Positions 56,050 through 64,000 of a stretch of DNA of 64,000 nucleotides are shown here, one piece after another. The position numbers and the translations under genes were made by a program. Source of the stretch: Allantophomopsis cytisporea (lineage: Eukaryota; Ascomycota; Leotiomycetes; Phacidiales; Phacidiaceae). How positions within the stretch are numbered: position 1 is the first letter of the stretch; each line of letters opens with the position of its first letter. The DNA lies in the NCBI GenBank assembly GCA_024752435.1, contig CP103031.1, positions 1,298,001-1,362,000 on the forward strand. Reading direction: 5' to 3'. A model generated the notes under the pieces. It worked only from the letters and a program-made list of their open reading frames with translations, made no database searches and was not told the origin of the DNA.

Positions 56050-57957
56050 ATGAGCTCTGACGGACCGTAAGTTAAAACCCCACCCCACCTCACCTCCGAC
56101 ATCGTCATATCTCCCAACAACAATGTCACCTACAAACGATCTCTGGCTAACCCAAACCGCAGAGTTGCTGACTTCGGTCTCATCGGTATGTGTATTCTAG
56201 GAGTCAATTCTCCAGCCTGAATGAGCGACGAGTATTGAGATACAATTTCATTGCTGTCGGCCGCGCTTTAGCGGGGTCAACAGCCTCCATATCTCAATAT
56301 CCAGCTCCTTGATTTGTAGAACACTTGCTGATGATTGATTTCGCGGATTGTTAGGCCTTGCGGTCATGGGTCAGAACTTGATCATGAACGTCGCTGACCA
56401 CGGTTTCACCGTCTGCGCCTTCAACCGTACTACCTCCAAGGTTGACCACTTCCTCGCCAACGAGGCCAAGGGTAAGTACTTCGAATCGCACTTAAATAAT
56501 ACAAAAATTGACTCGATTTCCAGGAAAGAGCATTGTCGGTGCCCACTCCATTGAGGAGTTCTGCGCCAAGCTCAAGTCTCCTCGTCGTATTATGTTGCTC
56601 GTCATGGGTATGTATTTTTCAAGTCGTGACGAGGATACCAACTAACATATATTTTCAGCCGGAAAGCCAGTTGATGACTTCATTGAGACTCTTCTTCCAC
56701 ACCTTGAGAAGGGTGATATCATCATCGATGGTGGTAACTCCCATTTCCCAGACTCCAACCGCCGCACCAAGTACCTCGCAGGTAAGGGTATCCGATTCGT
56801 CGGTTCCGGTGTCTCCGGAGGTGAGGAGGGTGCCCGTTACGGTCCATCCATCATGCCAGGTGGTAACGAGGAGGCATGGCCATACATCAAGGACATCTTC
56901 CAGGCCATCTCCGCCAAGAGCGACAACGAGCCATGTTGCGAGTGGGTTGGTGATGAAGGTGCTGGTCACTACGTCAAGATGGTTCACAACGGTATTGAGT
57001 ACGGTGACATGCAGTTGATCTGTGAGGTATGTTTTGAAAATACTCTCCTACAATAAATACCCATTTGCTAACAAAATTCAGGCCTACGACATCATGAAGC
57101 GTGGTCTCGGTATGCAGAACAAGGAAATCGGTGACGTTTTCGCCAAGTGGAACACCGGTGTTCTTGACTCTTTCCTTATCGAGATTACCCGTGATATCAT
57201 GTACTTCAACGATGAGGACGGAACTCCACTTTTGGAGAAGATCCTCGACTCTGCTGGACAGAAGGGTACCGGAAAGTGGACCGCCATCAACGCTCTTGAC
57301 CTCGGTATGCCAGTTACCTTGATCGCCGAGTCCGTCTTGGCCCGTTGCTTGTCTTCCCTTAAGGGCGAGCGTATCCGTGCTTCCAAGAAGCTCGAATTCG
57401 TCGGTCGCTCTACCAAGTTCGAGGGTAACAAGCAGGAGTTCCTTGATGACCTCGAGCAGGCTCTTTACGCCTCCAAGATCATCTCCTACGCTCAGGGTTT
57501 CATGATGATGCAAGAGGCCGCCAAGGAGTACGGCTGGAAGCTCAACAAGCCATCCATTGCCCTCATGTGGAGAGGTGGATGCATTATCCGCTCCGTTTTC
57601 CTCAAGGACATCACCCAGGCCTACCGCACCCAGCCAGACCTCGAGAACTTGCTTTTCGATGACTTCTTCAACAAGGCTATCCACAAGGCTCAGCCAGGAT
57701 GGAGAGACGTCGTCTCCAAGGCTGCCCTTCTCGGTATCCCAACTCCAGCTTTCAGCACCGCTCTTTCCTGGTTCGATGGTTACCGCACCAAGGACCTCCC
57801 AGCCAACCTTCTCCAGGCCCAGCGTGATTACTTCGGTGCCCACACCTTCAAGATCAAGCCAGAGTTTGCCAACGCCAAGTACCCAGACGGAGAGAACATC
57901 CACGTTAACTGGACTGGCCGTGGTGGTAACGTCTCTGCTTCCACTTACCAGGCATAA
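56050..57957 (+). CDS. gnd1: 6-phosphogluconate dehydrogenase, decarboxylating
   Basis: Six exons (56050-56066, 56163-56185, 56355-56471, 56524-56607, 56659-57026, 57082-57957) with introns of 96, 169, 52, 51 and 55 nt; 494 aa (yeast Gnd1 489). Oxidises 6-phosphogluconate to ribulose 5-phosphate with NADP reduction in the cytosolic pentose phosphate pathway. The dinucleotide fold starts [11 protein letters not shown], followed by CAFNRTTSK. Substrate and catalytic region: [18 protein letters not shown], and the catalytic Lys (about 186) in [15 protein letters not shown]. The signature [12 protein letters not shown] is intact, and the C-terminus is [16 protein letters not shown]. Exons 1 and 2 are very short (17 and 23 nt), and the start MSSDGP is supported by phase. 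Codon use is strongly C-ended, as in highly expressed fungal genes. Confidence 0.96.
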
Positions 57958-58555
57958 GCGCTTTGATTTCTGTTTTTGATTTTCTTGATGTCAGTGATGA
58001 ATTCTGCTCAAAAGAAAGTCAAATAATCGAGCGCTTTAGTATTTAGATTATTTTAGACACGTTGAATACCAGTAAAAAGCTCTTGAAAACACTAAACATC
58101 CTGCGTGAAATCGTTTGAAATAGAAATCTTGTGTGAAGCTCTAATAAAAATAAAACTCAAGACTTTGACTTTCTGACATCTGTTGGTAAAGTTTAAGCTC
58201 TGGCGATAACGGCTTCCACTATTATCCCCATGCACGGACCACAATAACTTTCCAGAGCTTCATCTACTTTCCCTGACAAGCAACACCCCCAAGTTTTTGA
58301 ACGACGAGGGGTGAAAGGCAGTGGAGGAGATTCATTGATCAGCCATATATCATAGTAGTATCTTTTTATCAACTTGCAGCCCTCTTCAACTCCTTTTTGT
58401 CCCTCCTTTCTTAGTTCACGAAGTGTATCTCGTCGCAGAGGGCCTTCAAGCCCCCACGTCCAACATCCCCTCAATTGCCACGATCTCGGAATCGACATTC
58501 CCACGACAGGAATAGAGGCACGCTCGTAAGGCCGCTCGTAGGACCGCAAGAGATT
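57958..58555. other. spacer between gnd1 and the Lsm12-like gene
   Basis: 3' flank of gnd1 and upstream region of the next gene on the same strand. No gene seen. Confidence 0.5.
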
Positions 58556-59319
58556 ATGGCCGAAAAGGCGAACAAGCGCCAGAGCTTGAATGGAAAGGTT
58601 GCAGTGCCACTGAAAGCCCCGGTACAGAGTGCGAACACCACTTCAGCGAACGTCTCGAGATTTCCGAATGCGCTCGAGCTGCAGAAACATATTGGCTACA
58701 AGTAAGCTGCATCCATACACCTGTGCTGCGCATATGGCGCTCGTCTGTGAATGGACCGAGGCTGATGCTGCACAGTGTTACTATTACGAATACTCTCGGT
58801 CGCGATCTGAAGGGCGTTATCTATGCCTGTGATAATGGGGAGCTCGTGCTCGATGCGAAGGACGCTGGCTATCATGTCATGCCTACATCCAGGGTTACTG
58901 CTATGATTTCTCATGGTCAGGATGGCCAGAAGGTACAGCAGAGCCAGGCTGAGCGGCCGAAGCCTAAGAAGGAGGAGGTCCCTAGGCCGAAGGGTGTCAG
59001 TGATATTGGATGGGGGGTATTTATTGGATTGAAGAAAACGTGAGTTCCTCCTACTCCTTTTCACTACTCTGACCGTTTTCGGTATTTTGATAATGCTTAG
59101 AGGACATATGTTGACAGTCATGAATGCAGGTTGCCAGTACGATTTTCGGAACGTACGATTGTGGTCTTGGATAGCGTGTTGATTGAGCCGCCATATGGTG
59201 CGGAGAACTGTAAGGCGCCACAGAGAAACCAGAAAGAGTTGCAGAGGGTTAAGGAGTTGGTGGTGAGAGAAAGAGAGAAGCTTACGAAGGACAATACCTT
59301 GGGTAGGAGAGGCGGGTGA
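58556..59319 (+). CDS. Lsm12-like protein (Lsm fold plus anticodon-binding-type domain)
   Basis: Three exons (58556-58701, 58776-59039, 59130-59319) with introns of 74 and 90 nt give 199 aa. Start chosen at the first ATG (MAEKANKRQS); the frame is open further up but without ATG. The middle carries an Lsm-like strand pattern (LGRDLKGVIYACDNGELVLDAKD, key residues 58 onward), then a charged linker (RPKPKKEEVPRPKG). The C-terminal AD domain has IVVLDSVLIEPPYGAENCK, which mirrors the NIVVMEEVVI.PPY..ENCKG pattern of Lsm12, followed by the helix RVKELVVREREKL. In budding yeast Lsm12 associates with Pbp1/ataxin-2 and RNA; the same role here is inference. It lies head-to-tail before ssr4. Confidence 0.82.
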
Positions 59320-59769
59320 TGATTGCACCACAGCTGTATGTTGTATGAATAGACACTTGGCTATAAGAAGCCAATGAAGCATTCTTTGCCTCTTTTCTGT
59401 TTCAAACGGTGCTGTACGTGATACAATAATCTATGAGTGTTCTACGTGATCAAATATTCACAATTCTGTAGCTTTGTTAGAGTTACCCATTGCTGTTGGA
59501 CATATTGTAACTATACAATATGGCACGGGGTCTGATCACGTGACTAGCATTTCAAAATCGCGAGTTAGCTACAGCTTCGCGATCGCGTAACATTGAATGG
59601 GTATCGAAACGTCGATGCGCCAAACGCATTGAAACACCCCCCATTGATTGTTTCTATATCATACCGCTATATCGAAATACTACACCTGTTCTACAATAGG
59701 ACGTACAAAAGTTTTAATAAGAAAGTGTAGCTGTCAAAGTCTGGAAGTGGTGAAGCCTCGAAATTCACA
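59320..59769. other. spacer upstream of ssr4
   Basis: Contains CACGTG at 59537-59542 and GC-rich TCGCGATCGCG at 59577-59587. No gene seen. Confidence 0.5.
59537..59542. promoter_or_regulatory. CACGTG upstream of ssr4
   Basis: Within GATCACGTGAC, 228-233 nt before the ssr4 ATG. Same spacing class as in front of rpa135 and the RBM42-like gene. Confidence 0.35.
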
Positions 59770-62133
59770 ATGCAGGACCCAAGCCGTGGTGTTGCTCCCG
59801 AGCTGGTAAGATCCATTTCGCTCTTTCAATGTCTCCCTCTCTTAAGACGATCTTATACTAAGAGTCGTATCTGTAGCTGCCACATGTACACTGTCTCTCT
59901 GTATATCGGTTCCCAGTCGCCCAACAAACTCACCCCGAACAAATCGCAAAATGGCTTCTCAGCGCCCCCAAGATCGCAAAGGATACTGCACCATTCTACT
60001 GGACATATCTTGATCGACCAGCAGATGGCATGATTGTATTGACATGGCAGCCATCATCCTTTGGTCCAATGGATGTTGCAAGTGATGGATATATCTGGGC
60101 AGGCATGGAAACGTCGTTCCAAATCGAGGTTCAAGGTGGATATGTGAGGCTCATTTTGTGCAGATATTGTGTTATATGTGCTGACTCTATATCAGATTCT
60201 TGAGATGCATCAGTATAAGACCGGCTTCGCACCTGGAGAACCCGTCGCGACGCACTCTCGTCGACGCTACCGATTGCTTCCACCAAAATTCCAGACGAGT
60301 CCTGACGCGCCACAACCAAACCCGAGTCTATGGATCATACACTACTCTCAAGCTGATATGAACGATCGCGTACAAGCGGCAGCCATTCCAGTCAGTCACC
60401 AACAGAGCCAAATTCTACAAGCCAGAGCCTTCCTTCAAGGCCAAGGTCAAATCGCCCGACGGGATTTCATGCTTGGAGACGTTGCCAATTGGCCACAAAT
60501 CCAAGCACCACGACCACAGCAAAGACAACCAATATACCCAGGAAACATCGCCCAACCCAGGGTTCCTCAGACTATGGCTTATCCTCCACAGCCGGTTGCC
60601 CCCAGCCATGGCCCTCCAGCCTCAAAACGCCAACGTACAGCTGCTGCTGCTGCCGCCGCTGCTGCTTCGGCCGCTGAGCCTCCACCCGTCAACGAAGAGG
60701 ATGATTCCCGTGGTGATATGTTCGATTTGGTAACTCCGCGTGAGATCAGTTTGAACAGATACAAGCAAAACCACGAATGGATGGAAGAAATTCTATCATC
60801 TCCATATTCGGTCAACCAAATCGTACCAGTTGATCTTGGTCTAGGACTCACCGGAGAGCTGGGTTCGTTGACAGATGGTATCTTCTACGCACCAGGCAAA
60901 ACCGTTGCCCTTGGTCAAGATCAAAAGGTGAGAGCGAAGCAGACGGAGAACTTCTATATCGGCAAGCTCGACCCAGCCAAGGCCGATCTGTTCCGCAAAC
61001 GTGCCCAAGAACATATCGACAACACGAACTCCGAAATCGAAAAGATGAAGGCGAAGCATGCTAAGAAGATGGCTAAGTTCCGAAAGAACTCGACAGTCAC
61101 ACTAGCAGAGAAGGAGATGCGAACTGCTGTCAGTGATCCAACAGATAGTGGTACCGACTTCTGGCGTCTTGAGGGCAGAATTGAAACTGTTGAGGAGGAT
61201 GAAGAACCCAAGCCAGTCGAGAAGCACTCTAAGGTCGATGACATCGTTGCTCAGATCGAAGCTTCTCTTGGCAGACAGGCAGTCGTCGTCCAGGAGATCC
61301 TCCGTATTCAAGATGGTGGTTTGGAAGAACGTGCACCAGAACCAACACCAATTCCAGAGGAGCCTCGCAAGCCATCTGACGCAGCATCAGATGGTGTCAT
61401 AGTCGGCGACACAGATATCGACATGGGTGGCTCAGCTGCTGGCCTCCTCGACCAGTTCCACACCGGTTTCTCCGAAACCACTCCAAACAGCTTCCCAACT
61501 CCAGGCACAAACGTCCAAGCCAATTCCACAGCCGGCACCCCATCCATGAGCATACAATCACCACAACCCACCGTACAATCCGGTTCGGCACCTCAACCAA
61601 CCGACGTGAAGACTGAGCCTAAGCCCGAAACTACCGCTGACTCTGGTATGAGCGTCGATGTCGATATGGGCGGCACCACTGACAACGCGGATGTCAATAC
61701 CAGCGACTGGGTCGTTGTCCCACCAGGCGGCGTATCTCCCACTCCTGCGGCACAAGCTGAGCAGGCCCCAGCTACGGAAGCCCCAGCTACAGCGTCCGCA
61801 CCAGCACCTCCCCCACCAACACCTGCTGTCCAGGCTAACAACGAGAGCATCTCTGAGCCTACCGTTCCTGCGCCAGCTGCTCCCTCAGCTCCGGAAGTAG
61901 AGCAAGATTCCGTTCAGCAATCGACTGATTTCTCGAATATCGACGTCAGCGACTCACTGAACTTTAATACTGGCGATGGCGGCTTGGGTGATGGATCACT
62001 GGATGCTGTGGACCTTGGCGTTGGTGACGGGGATCTTGATCTCGGGATGGATCTTGGTATGGACGATTCGGCATTCGGTGATGCTTTCCATGGCGTTGAG
62101 AGTAGGGAGGGGGAGGATGATGGAGGAATGTGA
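59770..62133 (+). CDS. ssr4: SWI/SNF and RSC complex subunit Ssr4
   Basis: Three exons (59770-59805, 59877-60143, 60196-62133) with introns of 71 and 52 nt; 746 aa. Starts MQDPSRGVAPEL and continues VYRFPVAQQTHPEQIAKWLL, DTAPFYWTYLDRPADG, ASDGYIWAGME, THSRRRYRLLPPK, PSLWIIHYSQADMNDR and GQIARRDFMLGDVANWP. This N-terminal block (about 1-215) is the conserved SWI-SNF_Ssr4 domain (formerly DUF1750) of the fission-yeast chromatin-remodelling subunit. Downstream: poly-Ala (RTAAAAAAAAASAA), a second conserved block (TPREISLNRYKQNHEWMEE; DGIFYAPGK), a basic coiled-coil (HIDNTNSEIEKMKAKHAKK) and a long acidic, Ser/Thr/Pro-rich disordered tail ending GEDDGGM. Nuclear. Confidence 0.93.
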
Positions 62134-62456
62134 TAATTGGATCCTAGGGGTGCGATTGGGTTTCGAGGGACTTGGGGAGGGTGTTTGGTGTATAACAAAC
62201 AGATTGATAGATTATGGATTGCTTTTCTCTGCTGATTGCGTTGTATCGGAAATTCCGTGGTTTGTCACTTGTATTTCTCTCTTGCTTGAATGTCAATTCT
62301 AAAATCCAACTTCAGTGGAAAGCAAGGTATATACTACAAAGCATGGTAGGCAATTCATCAATAACACGTGACTAATAGCCTGATCCGATCTCCATTTGTC
62401 TTATTGCAAGTACCTATAGGCTTCGTCATTTATCGTTGCTTCCTGTAACTTCAATC
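62134..62456. other. short convergent spacer
   Basis: Between the 3' ends of ssr4 (+) and the retropepsin-like gene (-). Includes a CACGTG at 62365. No gene seen. Confidence 0.5.
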
Positions 62457-63246
62457 TCAACTTCTTCCCGACTGTTGCTCTTTCCTCCTTTGTTCGGCAT
62501 CCCTGATCGCCGCAGCATCCGCGGCCTGTTGAGCTCGAATTGCCTCTTGCGTTTGAGTGACTTGAGCTTCCTCTGTGAATTTGTGAGTTGGAGAGTTGGC
62601 AAAAAGCTCTCAATCAGAGACTACTTACGCTCCGGAGTGGTGTTTGGGATAATGACTGGTAGAGCCGCTACAGCAAGTATATGGCGGCCCGGAATAATAC
62701 TAGCGCCATGAGCGAACATACGATGTTCTTGAAGAAAATGAGCTCCAAGAGCGATATCGAATGGTGTGTTGGAAGATTCGGTGACGAAGAATCGTTCATG
62801 GTATTGTCTCTCCGAGCGCCCGAGTCGTATATCACTGTTGCTGCCATGGAGCTTGAATGTCAAATCCAATATACCAATCATTTGTGCGGAATTGCCGTTG
62901 ATGTCGATGCCGATCCGAGCGTTGTCGTGATCTTCGAGAGGCAAGAGAGTATTCTCGTCAACCTGCAAGACATTTTTGACGAAGGCTCGAGAGACACAAT
63001 TCCCGCATTCCATACCCGTATCGAGAAGAATTTCTCCCGACTTCCATTTCTGCTCTTCTGCGGTGACGGAGTCATCAAGCGCAAAACTCCCCTGAATTCT
63101 GTAGGAGTTAAAGGAGGGATACTATAGCAATTTTAGATCATTACTTAAGAAAGCCCCAACGAGCAGTTACTTACATTACGAGCTGCAGCTATGTGTCTCA
63201 ATAAACTTCCCGAAGCACCCCCAAGAGAAGACCAAGTGAGACCCAT
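62457..63246 (-). CDS. stand-alone retropepsin-like aspartic protease domain protein
   Basis: Three exons (63246-63175, 63121-62629, 62572-62457) with introns of 53 and 56 nt close to a 226-aa protein. Landmarks of the retropepsin fold: catalytic ILLDTGMECG (Asp58), a flap-like DINGN about 35 residues on, LTFKLHG, ERFFVTE, and FDIALGAHFLQEH (the hydrophobic-hydrophobic-Gly motif before the end). The C-terminal ~40 residues are Ala/Gln/Glu-rich and probably helical (TQEAIRAQQAADAAAIRDAE). No reverse transcriptase, integrase, Gag-type knuckle or LTR is seen nearby, and the gene has ordinary spliceosomal introns, so this looks like a host gene of the fungal gag-asp-protease-like group rather than an active element. 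A plus-strand frame over the same DNA (62681-63127) is its shadow. Activity is unproven; one monomer would need to dimerise. Confidence 0.75.
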
Positions 63247-64000
63247 AATGTAATGCAGTAATGATCAATAGATCGTATGCTTCCGAAAATTTGAGCGAAA
63301 CAGTATAACGAATCAAGAGCTGAAGTAAAGAAGGGGAAAAACAAGTCGGTGGTGGTGCTCTGAATATGAAATGATGCAAGAAAGCGTCCAAAAGAAAGAT
63401 GGAAGGCTTTAGGCGTTGGAAGTACTTATAGGGTGTTGAAGTAATGGGAACTGAGCAAGGGAAAATCTTAAACAGGGGATGGATTATTCGCATCCACTTA
63501 TAGGGCGGTAAACTCTTTATAAAGCTCGATGTTGTATCAAACATTGTAACATATCTACAGGGTTGAAGTCAAAGAAGCGGCGCAGATGACGAGAAAGAAC
63601 CGACGTCCTGTTACAACCAAGAGTGAGATGTGTGGTTGACTAGTCACACCATTACGCCTAAATTGAACTCTGTAACACTCTGATAATAGGGTAGTAGGCG
63701 CCAGTACATTTCACTAGCTGACAGTTAGTAAATACGAAAGTTGAGGAATGAGACCAACGGTTATATCGACTTACGTATAGATCTCAACGCCACAAGGCTA
63801 TTGCTGTTGGTTTCAGTTGCACCGAACCTGTATCGAATTAGTGGACCAGGCAAGTTATCATATTTTCTTCAGCGGCATCAGATTGAGACTCTAAATCGAC
63901 CAATCTATTATGCCCATAATTACGTGGGTCCTCAACGCTTAGAATGGTCGGAGTTCTTGCTGCTAGCGGCATCGCTGACTTACGGTCCTATATTAACCAA
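63247..64000. other. upstream region of the retropepsin-like gene, window end
   Basis: AT-rich; an open minus-strand frame (63176-63544) merely extends the first exon upstream. No supported gene to the window end. Confidence 0.45.

Noticed and set aside
56974..57903. 309-codon minus-strand frame inside gnd1
   Set aside because: Shadow of the highly biased 6PGDH coding sequence.
62681..63127. 148-codon plus-strand frame
   Set aside because: Antisense to the retropepsin-like gene, whose three exons splice cleanly and carry family motifs.
1..64000. CRISPR arrays, operons, insertion sequences
   Set aside because: Genes carry spliceosomal introns and eukaryotic families; no direct-repeat/spacer array or bacterial-type element is visible.

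Overview
This is nuclear DNA from a filamentous ascomycete. Genes carry short GT-AG introns, mostly 46-90 nt, and intergenic spacers are AT-leaning and rich in microsatellites. The gene set is typical of Pezizomycotina: an eisosome Lsp1/Pil1 protein, the Ssr4 subunit of SWI/SNF and RSC, a secreted tyrosinase, a fibroin-3-like cysteine-rich membrane protein, ankyrin proteins and T5orf172 proteins. Protein style suggests Leotiomycetes (Sclerotinia/Botrytis-like), but that is inference from memory and not a search result. I rebuilt exon structures by hand from GT-AG sites and reading phase, so most spliced models below close without a stop codon.

Layout. 0.5-2.9 kb: membrane-anchored type-B carboxylesterase (-). 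2.9-9.2 kb: long gene-poor spacer. 9.2-14.9 kb: two divergent T5orf172 (GIY-YIG superfamily) genes. 15.5-17.3 kb: fibroin-3-like membrane protein (-). 20.4-24.4 kb: two divergent accessory genes, one with a C-terminal membrane helix and one with a protease-like domain plus ankyrin repeats; both are interrupted by in-frame stops. 26.6-29.6 kb: Arl8 GTPase (-) and RNA polymerase I subunit Rpa135 (+) fire away from each other across a microsatellite-rich spacer. 35.0-37.3 kb: tyrosinase (+). 38.3-39.1 kb: cysteine-rich, Ser/Thr-rich wall-type protein (-). 42.7 kb: small histidine-rich protein (+). 43.9-45.2 kb: eisosome Lsp1-like protein (+) whose start codon is split by an intron. 45.9-49.5 kb: large ankyrin protein with a STAND-type N-terminus (-), again with one in-frame stop. 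50.9-52.1 kb: seven-exon aldo-keto reductase (-). 52.7-53.7 kb: RBM42-like RNA-binding protein (-). 56.0-58.0 kb: 6-phosphogluconate dehydrogenase (+). 58.6-59.3 kb: Lsm12-like (+). 59.8-62.1 kb: Ssr4 (+). 62.5-63.2 kb: stand-alone retropepsin-like aspartic protease gene (-).

The window mixes conserved housekeeping genes (Rpa135, Arl8, 6PGDH, Ssr4, Lsm12, RBM42, eisosome) with accessory genes of the kind that expand and decay in fungal genomes. No operon-like or biosynthetic cluster is evident. The most notable items are the split start codon with two in-frame tandem acceptors in the eisosome gene, the retropepsin-like gene with no retroelement around it, the divergent T5orf172 pair (one with a duplicated Cys module, one with membrane helices), and three accessory genes each broken by an isolated nonsense codon that fits CpA-to-TpA change.
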